The notes: generated by a model from the letters alone, not told the origin. A stretch of 64,000 nucleotides of DNA from JABDQA01 sp963824415 (GCA_963824415.1 CAWGPM010000005.1:62001-126000); one strand, 5' to 3'; shown: positions 45,256 through 54,878, counted from the first letter of the stretch. Numbers and translations are program-made.

Positions 45256-45627
45256 AAGAAAACCATAAATTTTACACTGATAGTTTACCTATGAATCTTT
45301 CCAACCAAGGAAGATCTCATGGGGACTCCCATAAAGGTAAGTCCGATCGTGTACGTGCGTTCGGGATGTCGTCTATTTAAGGCGAGCCTGTATTTCTAGA
45401 AATATGATTTGTGATCTCGCGCAAATGATCGTGTCGCTAAGGTTCTGAAGGTTTCACAGGATTAGTTGACTTATAAGTACCTGAATTGTAATTCTTGTAT
45501 CAGTCGTCAGAGATTGAGACGGAAGTTGTAGTGACCAAACTGGCGGCCCGAAAGTGGAATGAAGCGGATTGCCTGGCGCTTCCCATGAGTTTACGAGAAA
45601 GTAAATCTGCAACCAAGGAGTCGTCCT
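45256..45627. other. Spacer before the SDR gene
   Basis: About 370 bp without gene or recognised element; includes the SDR promoter. No repeat copy. Confidence 0.4.
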
Positions 45628-46386
45628 ATGAATGGTGTCATTTGCATTACCGGCGCTTCCGCCGGCATTGGCCATACCACGGCTAAACGTTTTGCCGCAC
45701 ATGGCTGGCGCGTGGTGGGTGTAGCCCGTCGACTTGACCGACTTGAGGCCCTTCAAAACGAGTTGGGCGATGTTTTCTATCCAGCAGCCTTTGATGTGTG
45801 TGACCGGGATGCTGTAGCTGCTGCCTTCACGACCCTGCCACCGGAATTTGCGGATATCGACGTTTTGGTCAACAGCGCCGGGCTTGGCAAAGGCCTGGAC
45901 CTGGCCCAAGAGGCCAAGCTAGATGACTGGGATGTTATGATCCAAACCAATATCAGCGGCCTGCTCTACTGCACCCGTGCGGTGTTGCCCAGTATGGTGG
46001 CTAAAAACCAAGGCTTCATAGTTAACCTGGGCTCCATCGCCGGGGAATACAATTACAAGACCGGTAACGTGTACGGCGCCACCAAGGCCTTTGTTAAACA
46101 TTTTACCCAGAATCTAAAGGCCGACCTGCTGGGTACAATGGTCCGGGTGTCTTGCATCGAGCCAGGGCTTACCCGCACCGAGTTCCAGCAAGTGAGATTC
46201 GACAGGGACGAGGCTCAAAGTGACGCCCCCTACAAGGGTATGACCCCTCTTACTGCAGAGGATATCGCGGAGGCCATCTGGTGGGTAGTCAACCAACCCG
46301 AACACGTGACCGTGAGCACTGTTGAAATCTGGCCCACCCACCAAGCCAATGGAGCATTTTCATTTCATAGAAAAATTGCCGATTGA
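45628..46386 (+). CDS. Short-chain dehydrogenase, YdfG type
   Basis: A 252-aa classical SDR: cofactor motif TGASAGIG, VARRLDRLE (Arg pair favouring NADP), LVNSAGLGKG, the catalytic Ser in VNLGSIAGEY and YGATK. It resembles E. coli YdfG, which reduces malonate semialdehyde to 3-hydroxypropionate and oxidises L-allo-threonine. Since malonate semialdehyde is an end product of the iol pathway and no iolA is in the window, a link is tempting but unproven. AAGGAG precedes the start. Confidence 0.88.
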   Translation: MNGVICITGASAGIGHTTAKRFAAHGWRVVGVARRLDRLEALQNELGDVFYPAAFDVCDRDAVAAAFTTLPPEFADIDVLVNSAGLGKGLDLAQEAKLDDWDVMIQTNISGLLYCTRAVLPSMVAKNQGFIVNLGSIAGEYNYKTGNVYGATKAFVKHFTQNLKADLLGTMVRVSCIEPGLTRTEFQQVRFDRDEAQSDAPYKGMTPLTAEDIAEAIWWVVNQPEHVTVSTVEIWPTHQANGAFSFHRKIAD

Positions 46387-46631
46387 TCCCAACCGGCAGT
46401 TGAAATTACAAGCGAATACCTCCAGATTGTCAGAAAATGTAAATCTAGAGCTCCTTCCTAGTTACCGGGAACCCACCAATGCAAATGAATAGGCTCGTAT
46501 AGGCAAGGTTTACAATTTAAGAAAACTTAAAAATTCATACTATTCCTGTTTACCTGCAGGCTGAATCTTATGCACCAATCCGATGGCAGAAAACAAGGAT
46601 GTATAGGAAGCGGCTCTATTTGCCTATCTGA

Positions 46632-46844
46632 TCACACACGTCCTGTTCTGGCTTCTTCCTCCTCTAGAGGAGCAATATAGATTATATCTTCGTCTATAGA
46701 GTCACTCACAGCCATATACTCAGATGCGTCTGGTAGAGGCAGGTACAGCATGTTATTATCATAAGGTAACAGGCTAGTCACTCTCGGTCCCTTGGAATCC
46801 ATAGTAATTAGTAAAGTGGTAGTAAGTCGTATTTTTTTACCCAT
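46632..46844 (-). CDS. Small acidic protein under riboswitch control, 70 aa
   Basis: I do not recognise the family. The N-terminus is basic and beta-like (GKKIRLTTTLLITMDSKG); the C-terminal half is very acidic (SIDEDIIYIAPLEEEEA). No signal peptide or membrane helix is evident. The ATG at 46844 is preceded by a strong GGGAGGG site, and a c-di-GMP-type riboswitch with a terminator ends 28 bp upstream. This makes it a real gene responding to the second messenger, probably in surface, motility or exopolysaccharide behaviour (inference). Confidence 0.7.
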   Translation of the reverse strand: MGKKIRLTTTLLITMDSKGPRVTSLLPYDNNMLYLPLPDASEYMAVSDSIDEDIIYIAPLEEEEARTGRV

Positions 46845-46871
46845 TGATATCCCTCCCCCCTCTAATCGGCT

Positions 46872-46911
46872 AAAAAAACAGCCGAGTGCCTACTACTCAG
46901 GCAACCCGGCT
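46872..46911 (-). terminator. Expression-platform terminator of the riboswitch
   Basis: In mRNA sense AGCCGGGUUGCCU (from 46911) pairs with AGGCACUCGGCU and is followed by GUUUUUUU (46879-46872). Its left arm is the 3' part of the aptamer, so ligand binding and termination compete. Confidence 0.75.
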
Positions 46912-46972
46912 ATCTATTAAGGCCCGTGGCTTTCCGTCCCAGTCTTGCGGCTGGTTTGGCTTTATCTCATGA
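46899..46972 (-). ncRNA. c-di-GMP-I (GEMM) riboswitch
   Basis: In mRNA sense the segment contains the conserved GEMM blocks: AAAGCCAAACC, a GCAAGA-type tetraloop hairpin, GGGACGGAAAGCCACGGG, CUUAA and UAGCCGGGUUGCC. The base aligned with G20 of the Vibrio Vc2 aptamer is G, which favours c-di-GMP over cGAMP. The usual G21-C46 pair appears as C-G, a matched change. It controls the 70-aa gene downstream. Confidence 0.85.
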
Positions 46973-47255
46973 GAGGTCTACAAATATACCATAAATTAAA
47001 ATCATTTTCAATTCCATTACGTGTTAGGAGGACTGGTGTTTAGGCGGTATAGACCAAATTGAGCAAGTGTGGCGAGGAAAAGTGATCGAGGGCGTCAGAA
47101 TTTGATGGCAACGGATTAAAGATACAGAAACAACCCTTAATTGAAAAGTTTGAGAGAAGTGAAAATATTTTTAATGCTAATCTTAACGTCAAGCTTACCG
47201 ACTAGTGCGCAGCTGTCGCTGAGCACCAGTTCGAATAAAGCGCGAGGTTGGCTGC

Positions 47256-47762
47256 TTATTCTTTTCGTATTAATTCTTTTGGCCATTTCTCAAGTGCACC
47301 TTCCTCTCCCTTATAATAATTTACGGCCGATGAACTTTCAAAAATGTTATCCTTATATGGAAGTATATTAACCTTACCAGAATCAGGATACTCACAGACA
47401 TCAATTCCAATTGTTGTGCGCACATCCAAGTAAATACATGGGTCATCGCCATGGTTATAAAGTTGATGCGCTCCCGATGCTCCTTCCTCGAAATAAACAA
47501 TGTCACCTTCAGATATCTTTTGAAATCCTTCTGGAGACCTTAGAGTCGCTTCACCAGATAAGACAACAAAAAGTTCTTCAGCGGCTCTGTGAAAATGGTA
47601 TGGAAATGATAACTTACCCGAATCTAATGAACGTATATCGAATTGAAGATATTTTGCATTGGATAACTCAGCAAGTCTTGGGCTCGTATGCCATAAAAAT
47701 TCTGGTATACGGCTCTTCTTTTTTTCAAATTTAATTTTTTTTTCATTGAATATTTTAGGCAT
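47256..47762 (-). CDS. Cupin-domain protein
   Basis: A 168-aa single-cupin protein. Metal motif 1 is in FPYHFHRAAEELFVVLSG and motif 2 around GDIVYFEEGASGAHQLYN. Such proteins are often annotated as mannose-6-phosphate isomerase-like or auxin-binding-like; the substrate is unknown. The ATG at 47762 follows GGAGG. It is cytosolic and stands alone. Confidence 0.82.
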   Translation of the reverse strand: MPKIFNEKKIKFEKKKSRIPEFLWHTSPRLAELSNAKYLQFDIRSLDSGKLSFPYHFHRAAEELFVVLSGEATLRSPEGFQKISEGDIVYFEEGASGAHQLYNHGDDPCIYLDVRTTIGIDVCEYPDSGKVNILPYKDNIFESSSAVNYYKGEEGALEKWPKELIRKE

Positions 47763-47889
47763 TTTTACCTCCAATCAAAATTTGATAGACGGCAGTCGCT
47801 TTTCAAAAAGATTTAACTCACGCCCCTCTTTCCATAATAACGTATCATTTTCATATCGATCGTGACAACGGAAAGATTTACCTAATTTT

Positions 47890-48129
47890 TTACAATTGTA
47901 CAAAAATGTATCCTGCCATCAACTTCGCCATACAATGGCTACTGATCTACTCAACGCTGGGGCCGACATTATGACGATTTAGTACTTATTGGGCCATAGC
48001 CGGATCAAAACGACACTGCGATATGCCAGGCTCTCGAATCAGAGGGCTCGTATTGATTATTACTACCAGTCAATGACCAGAGTCATGGAAATGAAAGGTA
48101 ACCTGACATCTTGGAACGTCATGTGTTGA
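47890..48129 (+). pseudogene. Tyrosine recombinase (integrase) C-terminal remnant
   Basis: The frame reads CHQLRHTMATDLLNAGADIM, then TAG at 47980-47982 where Gln is usual, then YLLGHSRIKTTLRYARLSNQ and DYYYQSM. HxLRH and LGH hold catalytic residues, and the Tyr of RYARL would be the nucleophile. Only the last ~80 codons remain. It lies 480 bp from a tRNA-Asp gene, a typical integration neighbourhood. Confidence 0.85.
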
Positions 48130-48131
48130 TC

Positions 48132-48157
48132 AACGCCGTCCGGTACCGGACGGCGTT
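48132..48157. repeat. Perfect 26-bp palindrome
   Basis: AACGCCGTCCGG-TA-CCGGACGGCGTT reads the same on both strands. It starts 2 bp after the integrase remnant. It may be a transcript end or a binding site left from a mobile element; there is no U-tract. Confidence 0.6.
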
Positions 48158-48296
48158 ACTATCGAAAACCTTGACCTAGAAGGAAAAAAGAAGGAATAAC
48201 AGAACAACACAAGCATCTAAAACAACACGAAAAAACAGGGTTGTTACGTATACAAAATGGCAAGGTTTACTGTTTATCTTCAGATCTGAAATAACC

Positions 48297-48321
48297 GAGG
48301 CCGTTCAGATTTAGCGGCCTC
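48297..48321 (+). terminator. Weak hairpin GAGGCCG/CGGCCTC
   Basis: A 7-bp GC-rich stem with an 11-nt loop followed by CTAGTCTTTATAT on the plus strand. It could terminate rightward transcripts before the lon-tRNA unit. The rest of 48160-48560 shows no gene. Confidence 0.35.
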
Positions 48322-48560
48322 CTAGTCTTTATATCTCAGCCGTATAGGCTTTTGGTTACGGTGAGCAGTAGATAGAGCCGGTCTTACAATTTTCTTACAG
48401 ACGATCTGTCTGTTATTCACACGATTCGTGTAAATAGACTTCTCCCCCACATAAAACGTAATTCCGCCACACCCTACCGATTATATTTCTATCCGGCTCT
48501 AACCTGCAAACAATGGTGAAAGATCAGCAGCGAAAATCTTTTTAATTGTGGAAGGTAACG

Positions 48561-48608
48561 CGGGGGAAAAGAAAAACGCGGATTCGAGAAAGCCCTCAAA
48601 CCCGCGTT
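48561..48608 (-). terminator. Terminator of the lon-tRNA unit
   Basis: On the minus strand AACGCGG pairs with CCGCGTT and runs into TTTTTCTTTT, just after tRNA-Asp. It is a typical rho-independent terminator. Confidence 0.75.
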
Positions 48609-48613
48609 ATTTC

Positions 48614-48690
48614 TGGCGGAGCGGACGGGACTCGAACCCGCGACCTCCGGCGTGACAGGCCGGCATTCTAACCAGCTGAACTACCGCTCC
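48614..48690 (-). tRNA. tRNA-Asp (anticodon GTC)
   Basis: A 77-nt cloverleaf with encoded CCA: acceptor GGAGCGG/CCGCTCC, D-arm TAGTTCAGCTGGTTAGAA, anticodon loop CCTGTCACG, T-arm GGGTTCGAGTCCC. It lies downstream of tRNA-Val. Confidence 0.97.
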
Positions 48691-48715
48691 AGTAATGCTG
48701 TTTACTACAATATGT

Positions 48716-48791
48716 TGGTGGGCGGAACAGGGCTTGAACCTGTGACCCTCGGCTTGTAAGGCCGATGCTCTCCCAACTGAGCTACCCGCCC
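48716..48791 (-). tRNA. tRNA-Val (anticodon TAC)
   Basis: A 76-nt cloverleaf with encoded CCA: acceptor GGGCGGG/TCCGCCC, anticodon loop CCTTACAAG, T-arm AGGTTCAAGCCCT. It begins 54 bp past the lon stop on the same strand, with no terminator between, so it may share the lon transcript. Confidence 0.97.
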
Positions 48792-48845
48792 GGAAAAGCG
48801 TGTGGTGTTTTTACCAACTTAACTATACCCAGTCAAGCAAAAATA

Positions 48846-51257
48846 TCATTGTGTCGCATTCAGCTCAGACACCGTAATATCGTTGTAAATCGAGTTAATC
48901 CCGACATCTTTGAACAGGCTCGAACCGTCTTCTGAGATGATTGCCAGTTCAAGCACTTCGTCCATATGTTCAACCAGGGTAATCGAGAGTTTCCTGCGTA
49001 TTTTCATCGGAACATCATTGAGATTGCGCTCGTTGTCCTTGGGAACCAGGACATCGCTGACGTTGCCCCGTTTGGCGGCCAGCAGTTTTTCGGTGAGCCC
49101 GCCAATCGGCAGCACCCTGCCCCGCAGCGTTATCTCACCGGTCATGGCCAGTTGATGCCTGACCGGCTTCTTGATCAGGGCCGAGGCAATCGAGGTAGCA
49201 ATCGTTATTCCTGCCGACGGGCCGTCCTTGGGAATAGCACCCTCAGGCACGTGAACATGGATATCGAGTTTCTGATAAAAATCAGGTTCCAGGCCAAGAC
49301 GCTCGGCTCGGGAACGCACATAGCTCAATGCAGCCTGGGCACTTTCCTGCATCACATCTCCGAGTTTACCGGTAATGATCAATTTTCCAGAACCCGGCAT
49401 CAAAGTGGTTTCGATCTGCAGCAGGTCACCGCCGAATTCAGTCCAGGCCAATCCGGTTGTCAGGCCGATGCGCTCCTGTTCTTCAGCCAGGCCATAGCGA
49501 TATTTCGGTGTTCCGAGATATTTGTTAACCGACTGGGCACTGAGCCGATACTTTTTGCCTTTCAGACCTTTTTTCAGGCGGTCCCGGGCAACTTTGCGGC
49601 AGACGGAGGCGATATTGCGTTCCAGATCGCGGACTCCAGCCTCTTTCGTATACCTTCTGACTATTTCAAGAATAGCACCATCAGTCAATGAGATATCGCC
49701 GATCTCGAATCCGTTTTCTTCAATCTGTTTCGGGATCAGGTAGCCTTCGGCAATTTTTAATTTTTCCTCTTCGGTGTAGCCGCTGATCTGAATGATCTCC
49801 ATACGATCCTGCAGCGGCACCGGGATACCATGCAGGTTGTTGGCGGTGGTGATGAAAAATACTTCGGAAAGGTCATAATCAAGATCGAGGTAGTGGTCGT
49901 TGAAAGCGACATTCTGCTCCGGATCGAGCACTTCAAGAAGTGCCGAGGACGGGTCGCCCCGAAAATCCATGGACATCTTGTCGACTTCATCGAGGCAAAA
50001 GACCGGGTTGGAGACCTCGGCCCGCTGCATGGACTGGATGATTTTGCCGGGCAGCGCGCCTATGTAGGTTCTGCGGTGGCCGCGAATCTCGGCTTCATCA
50101 CGCACCCCGCCGAGCGAGAGGCGGACGAATTTGCGGTTCAACGCCCTGGCGACCGAACGGCAGATGGAAGTCTTGCCCACCCCGGGAGGTCCGACTAGGC
50201 AGAGAATCGGTCCTTTGATTTTTTTGACCTGGGCCTGCACCGCCAGATATTCGAGGATACGTTCCTTGGGTTTCTGCAGACCGTAGTGGTCTTCTTCCAG
50301 GATGGTCTCCGCCTTGTTGATGTCAATGACACTCTTGCTCTTCTTTTTCCAAGGCAGACTCAAAATACAGTCGATATAGTTGCGCACCACCGTAGTTTCC
50401 GCCGACATCGCAGGCATTGCCTTGAGCTTTTTGAGCTCTTTGGTCACCTTTTCCCGGGCCAGCTTGGGCAGCTTCTTCTTGGTGATCGCCTCTTCTATCT
50501 CGGCGATATCATCGAGGCCGTCTTCTCCCTGATCCATCTCGCTCTGGATCTCTTTTACCTTTTCGCCCAGGTAATAATTGCGCTGCGTCTTGCTCATCCG
50601 TGCCTTGACCCGGGCATTGATCTCCCGTTCCAACTCGGAGAGCTCGATTTCCCTGATCAGCGTTTCGAGGATCTTTTCGATGCGTTCGTCAAGGCTCACA
50701 TATTCGAGAATTTCCTGTTTTTCTTCGGCTTTGAGCGGCAGGTGGGCACAAATCACATCGACGAGCTTGCGCGGGTTGTCGATGTTGTGGATAGACTTGA
50801 CCACCTCTTTGGCAATTTTGTTGTTGATGCTGGAGTACTGCTCGAAGTATTTACGCAGCTCCCGCTCGTAGGCCACCACTTCTCTTGATATCGTGTCTTC
50901 TTCGACAAATTCGCGCAACTCCGCCTGCAGGAACCGATCATGGGGTACAAAAGAGACGATCTGCGCCCTTCTCTTGCCTTCCACCAGTGCCTTGATCGTG
51001 CCGTCGGGCAGCCTGAGCAGCTGCATCACATTGGCCAGTGTACCGACCCGGTGGATCCCGTCAGGTCCCGGTTCATCCTCGGCGGCATTGATCTGGGTGA
51101 CCAGAAAAATCTCGGTGCGCTTTTCCATCGCGTCCTCGAGGGCCTGGATGGACTGCTTTCTCCCGACAACCAGTGGTGCCACCATATGCGGAAAAACAAC
51201 GATGTCTCGCAGCGGCATTAACGGATAAAGCCTCGTGTCGGATACAAAATTTGTCAT
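48846..51257 (-). CDS. lon: ATP-dependent Lon protease
   Basis: An 803-aa AAA+ serine protease for quality control of cytosolic proteins. N-terminal substrate domain (LPLMPLRDIVVFPHMVAPL-like start), long coiled-coil, Walker A GPPGVGKTS, Walker B FCLDEVDKM, and C-terminal protease with the catalytic Ser in PKDGPSAG and the Lys about 43 residues later. Length is standard. It begins 21 bp after clpX, so the two are probably co-transcribed. Confidence 0.98.
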   Translation of the reverse strand: MTNFVSDTRLYPLMPLRDIVVFPHMVAPLVVGRKQSIQALEDAMEKRTEIFLVTQINAAEDEPGPDGIHRVGTLANVMQLLRLPDGTIKALVEGKRRAQIVSFVPHDRFLQAELREFVEEDTISREVVAYERELRKYFEQYSSINNKIAKEVVKSIHNIDNPRKLVDVICAHLPLKAEEKQEILEYVSLDERIEKILETLIREIELSELEREINARVKARMSKTQRNYYLGEKVKEIQSEMDQGEDGLDDIAEIEEAITKKKLPKLAREKVTKELKKLKAMPAMSAETTVVRNYIDCILSLPWKKKSKSVIDINKAETILEEDHYGLQKPKERILEYLAVQAQVKKIKGPILCLVGPPGVGKTSICRSVARALNRKFVRLSLGGVRDEAEIRGHRRTYIGALPGKIIQSMQRAEVSNPVFCLDEVDKMSMDFRGDPSSALLEVLDPEQNVAFNDHYLDLDYDLSEVFFITTANNLHGIPVPLQDRMEIIQISGYTEEEKLKIAEGYLIPKQIEENGFEIGDISLTDGAILEIVRRYTKEAGVRDLERNIASVCRKVARDRLKKGLKGKKYRLSAQSVNKYLGTPKYRYGLAEEQERIGLTTGLAWTEFGGDLLQIETTLMPGSGKLIITGKLGDVMQESAQAALSYVRSRAERLGLEPDFYQKLDIHVHVPEGAIPKDGPSAGITIATSIASALIKKPVRHQLAMTGEITLRGRVLPIGGLTEKLLAAKRGNVSDVLVPKDNERNLNDVPMKIRRKLSITLVEHMDEVLELAIISEDGSSLFKDVGINSIYNDITVSELNATQ

Positions 51258-51278
51258 AGTACGTCTCTATAAATATGA

Positions 51279-52550
51279 TCAGGCGCTCTTGCGCTCATCA
51301 TCTGTGGACTTCTGGTATAAAATAACAGGATAGTCACCGTTGGTGATCACCTGTTCGCTGATAACACATTCCTGCACATCCTGTTTGGACGGCAGATCAT
51401 ACATCACATCGAGCATCGCCTCTTCGAGCACCGAGCGCAGTCCCCGGGCGCCTGACTTTCGCTTGAGCGCTTTTTTGGCCACTGCGGTCAGTGCTCCTTC
51501 GGTAAAACGCAGCTGAATGTTTTCAAACTCAAAAAGTTTCTGATACTGCTTGGTCAGTGCGTTTCTAGGCTCCTTCAAAATGCGCACCAGATCGGCTTCG
51601 ACCAGCTCGACCATGGTGGCAATCACCGGCAGACGGCCGACAAGTTCAGGAATCAGACCGAATTTAAGCAGATCTTCCGGCTGAACCGTGGCCAGGATCT
51701 CGCCGATTTCTCGTTTGGTGTCGCTGACAATCTCTGCGGTGAGTCCGATCGATTTTGTACCGGAGCGCCGTTTAATAACCGAATCCAGGCCGACAAACGC
51801 GCCGCCCACAATGAACAGGATATTGGTCGTATCAATTTTGATCAGTTCCTGCTGGGGGTGTTTTCTGCCGCCTTTTGGCGGAATCGAGGCAACCGTGCCC
51901 TCGATGATTTTCAGAAGCGCCTGCTGCACGCCCTCGCCGGAAACATCCCGGGTCAGAGACGGACTGTCGGACTTGCGGGCGATCTTGTCGATTTCATCGA
52001 TGTAGATGATGCCCCGTTCGGCCTTTTCAATGTCGTAATCGGCCGCCTGCAGCAGACTGACAAGGATATTTTCGACATCCTCACCGACATAACCCGCCTC
52101 GGTAAGCGTGGTGGCATCGGCAATACAAAACGGCACCTGCAGCACTTTGGCCAGCGTCTGGGCCATCAGGGTCTTCCCCGATCCGGTCGGCCCGATCAGG
52201 ATAATATTGGACTTCTGCAGTTCGACATCATCGTCATCTTCGGGGGCATCAATACGCTTGTAGTGATTGTGCACCGCCACGGACAGAATCTTCTTGGCCC
52301 GCTCCTGGGCAATCACGTACTGGTCGAGGTGGTTGTTGATCTCTTTGGGTTTCAGCGTGGCCGTCTGAAAAAGACCGTCACCATCGATTTGGTCGGCGTC
52401 GTCTTCTTCGAGCACGATCTCATTGCACAGCTCGATGCACTCGTCACAAATGTAGACATCGGGACCGGCGATCAGCTTTTCGACTTCATCCTGGTTTTTG
52501 CCACAGAATGAACATTTGCAGTCAGGTTCTTTGGGGTCGAAATCACTCAT
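51279..52550 (-). CDS. clpX: ATP-dependent Clp protease ATP-binding subunit ClpX
   Basis: A 423-aa AAA+ unfoldase. The N-terminal zinc domain has four Cys (CSFCGKNQ...YICDECIELC), Walker A GPTGSGKT, Walker B IIYIDEIDKI, and the family pore region. An IGF-like ClpP-contact loop is not spelled out as in E. coli (the segment reads KFGLIPELVGRLP). The ATG overlaps the clpP stop by 4 bp, so the pair is coupled. Confidence 0.98.
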   Translation of the reverse strand: MSDFDPKEPDCKCSFCGKNQDEVEKLIAGPDVYICDECIELCNEIVLEEDDADQIDGDGLFQTATLKPKEINNHLDQYVIAQERAKKILSVAVHNHYKRIDAPEDDDDVELQKSNIILIGPTGSGKTLMAQTLAKVLQVPFCIADATTLTEAGYVGEDVENILVSLLQAADYDIEKAERGIIYIDEIDKIARKSDSPSLTRDVSGEGVQQALLKIIEGTVASIPPKGGRKHPQQELIKIDTTNILFIVGGAFVGLDSVIKRRSGTKSIGLTAEIVSDTKREIGEILATVQPEDLLKFGLIPELVGRLPVIATMVELVEADLVRILKEPRNALTKQYQKLFEFENIQLRFTEGALTAVAKKALKRKSGARGLRSVLEEAMLDVMYDLPSKQDVQECVISEQVITNGDYPVILYQKSTDDERKSA

Positions 52551-53155
52551 GCGTCTTTATCCTCACCCGGCTGTGAACGTTTAACGAGCACTTTATCAAT
52601 TATACCATATTTTTTGGCCTCGGAAGCACTCATAAAGTTATCGCGTTCGGTATCGGTGGCAATCTTTTTGATCGTACGCCCGGTGTGCTTTGCCAGGATT
52701 TTGTTGAGATCCTCGCGTATTCTCAAGATCTCCCTGGCGTGAATGTCGATGTCGGTGGCCTGGCCCTGGAAGCCGCCCATCGGCTGATGAATCATGATCC
52801 GCGAATTGGGTAGCGCATAGCGCTTGCCCTCCGCTCCGGCGGCCAGCAGCAGCGCCCCCATCGAAGCGGCCTGCCCCATGCACAGCGTGGCGATATCGCA
52901 TTTGACGAACTGCATGGTGTCATAAATCGCCATGCCCGAAGTCACCGTGCCGCCGGGAGAATTAATATAGAAAGTGATATCCTTGTCTGGGTCTTCCGCT
53001 TCCAGAAAAAGCAACTGGGCAATAACCAGATTCGCGATATCGTCGTTAACCGCGGTCCCGAGAAAGATGATACGCTCTTTCAGCAGACGCGAAAAAATAT
53101 CGTATGCCCGCTCTCCCCGAGGACTCTGCTCGACAACCATTGGCACCAGGTTCAT
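52547..53155 (-). CDS. clpP: ATP-dependent Clp protease proteolytic subunit ClpP
   Basis: A 202-aa serine protease subunit of the ClpXP tetradecamer. The catalytic Ser98 is in MGQAASMGA and His123 in MIHQPMGG; the Asp lies further on in the TERDNFMSASEA stretch. I chose the ATG at 53155 (AGGG upstream), which gives the standard N-terminus NLVPMVVEQSPRGERAYDI; the longer frame extends into the spacer after tig. Confidence 0.97.
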   Translation of the reverse strand: MNLVPMVVEQSPRGERAYDIFSRLLKERIIFLGTAVNDDIANLVIAQLLFLEAEDPDKDITFYINSPGGTVTSGMAIYDTMQFVKCDIATLCMGQAASMGALLLAAGAEGKRYALPNSRIMIHQPMGGFQGQATDIDIHAREILRIREDLNKILAKHTGRTIKKIATDTERDNFMSASEAKKYGIIDKVLVKRSQPGEDKDA

Positions 53156-53325
53156 AACAATCCCTCTAAATAGCTCGACTGCAGCAGGCACAAGCCTCCG
53201 CAGTCGAATTAATTGGTAACTTTTGAGACAAAAGGTAAAACCGAAACAGAAATAATCAACCAACGGCCAGGTGGTTTTCCATCCCCCGCCGGCCCAGAAA
53301 AGATTGATCTGCCCGCAGTACCAGC

Positions 53326-54687
53326 TTATTCTTCGCCCGGCTCGTCGGTGTTCTCAGGATTCTGCTGCTCGCCGGCTGCTGCTACCGATTCTTCGGCAAG
53401 CGGAGATGCTTTTACGAAAACCGCCTCTTGCTTGAGGAAGTTGAGGATCTTCTCGTTGAGCACTTCGTTCATCAGGGGCAGCAAATCGTCGCGGTTCTGG
53501 AAGAACTCTTTTACCTTGTCTACCGGCATGCTGTATTGATCACCGATACGCTTGAAAGTCCGCTCGAGATCTTCGTCGTTGACCTTGATCTCCTCGACCT
53601 CGGCAATCTTTTTCAGGATAAAATCTCCGGTAACCCGTTGGATCGCGACCGGTTCGTTGTTTTTGGCAAGCTCTTCACGGCTCATACCTGCCGCTTCGAG
53701 ATTCATGCCGCTTTTCTCGAGCTGCTCCTCGGTCTGCTTAATCATCTGTTCGACCTCGAAACGGACCAGCCGTTCGGGTACGTCGAACTGATGGGCTTCG
53801 AGCAGTTTTTTCATGATCCGGTCATTGAGCTCACCGGCGGCGGCGCTTTCTTTATCTTTTTCCAGCCGCTCACGGATCATCTGTTTGAGATCGTCGAGCG
53901 TTTCGAACTTCTCGTTGACATCTCTGGCGAATTCGTCGTCGAGATCGGCCATGATCCGCTCTTTGATCTCTTTTACCTTAATCCTGAACTCAACTGTTTT
54001 ACCGGCCAGAATCGGGTTGGGGTGCTTTTTCGGGAAGCTCATTTCATGGGTCGCTTCATCACCCTGCTTCATGCCAATTAGTTTGGCTTCGAACTCCGGG
54101 TCCATCTGGCCCGAACCAACCTCAATGGTAAAATCTTCGTTCTTGACATGCTTCATCGGGTTGCCTTTATGGAACCCCTGATAATCAACCACGACCACAT
54201 CATCCATCGCCGCCGGACGCTCATCGACGCTTTTCAGCGCAGCCATCTCCCGCTGGATTCGTTTCAGTTCGAAGTCAACGGCAGCTTCATCGACACTGGT
54301 GTCGACCTCTTCGACTTCGACTCCCTTATACTGCCCCAGTTCAAATTCGGGTCTGACATCGACTTTTGCAACATAGGTGAAGGTGCCGTCTTCGTTGAAA
54401 GCCGGCTCGGATATTTCGGGATGGACCACCGGATCGAAATCCTGCTTTTCGATAATATCGAAATAGCTGTCCTGCACAAGCTGCTCGCCAACTTCCGCTT
54501 CCACCTGAGGCTTATAGCTTTTAACGATCACCGAACGGGGCACCTTGCCTCTTCTGAAACCTTTCATCTTGGATTCTTTCTGAATCTTGGCGTAGGCCTC
54601 TTGAACCTTGGCCTGCACATCTTCAGCCGGGAGGGTAATCGTTACTTTTCTGGTCAATCCACTCAATTCTTCAACTTTAACATCCAT
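53326..54687 (-). CDS. tig: Trigger factor
   Basis: A 453-aa ribosome-bound chaperone. N-terminal ribosome-binding domain with GFRRGKVPRS, central FKBP-type prolyl isomerase (DDVVVVDYQGFHKG...GMKQGDEATHEMSFPKKHP), and a helical C-terminal chaperone domain. The tail is acidic and Glu/Ala-rich. It is first in the tig-clpP-clpX-lon series, a conserved order in many bacteria. Confidence 0.97.
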   Translation of the reverse strand: MDVKVEELSGLTRKVTITLPAEDVQAKVQEAYAKIQKESKMKGFRRGKVPRSVIVKSYKPQVEAEVGEQLVQDSYFDIIEKQDFDPVVHPEISEPAFNEDGTFTYVAKVDVRPEFELGQYKGVEVEEVDTSVDEAAVDFELKRIQREMAALKSVDERPAAMDDVVVVDYQGFHKGNPMKHVKNEDFTIEVGSGQMDPEFEAKLIGMKQGDEATHEMSFPKKHPNPILAGKTVEFRIKVKEIKERIMADLDDEFARDVNEKFETLDDLKQMIRERLEKDKESAAAGELNDRIMKKLLEAHQFDVPERLVRFEVEQMIKQTEEQLEKSGMNLEAAGMSREELAKNNEPVAIQRVTGDFILKKIAEVEEIKVNDEDLERTFKRIGDQYSMPVDKVKEFFQNRDDLLPLMNEVLNEKILNFLKQEAVFVKASPLAEESVAAAGEQQNPENTDEPGEE

Positions 54688-54794
54688 TTGCCTTCATCCT
54701 CTGATTAAAAAACAGTGCCGCGGTGGCAGGTTTAACACGATTTGTGTCGATATTTTAATGGTGAAGCCGCGCTTCGTCAGTCAATTATTTTTCC

Positions 54795-54878
<84 letters not shown>

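Noticed and set aside
46899..46972. cGAMP-selective GEMM-Ib instead of c-di-GMP riboswitch
   Set aside because: The base aligned with position 20 is G, while cGAMP-selective variants usually have A; my alignment is by eye, so the possibility is not fully closed.
47141..47371. Plus-strand 76-aa frame with hydrophobic stretch overlapping the cupin gene end
   Set aside because: Antisense overlap with the cupin coding region in its second half and no ribosome site; no family recognised.
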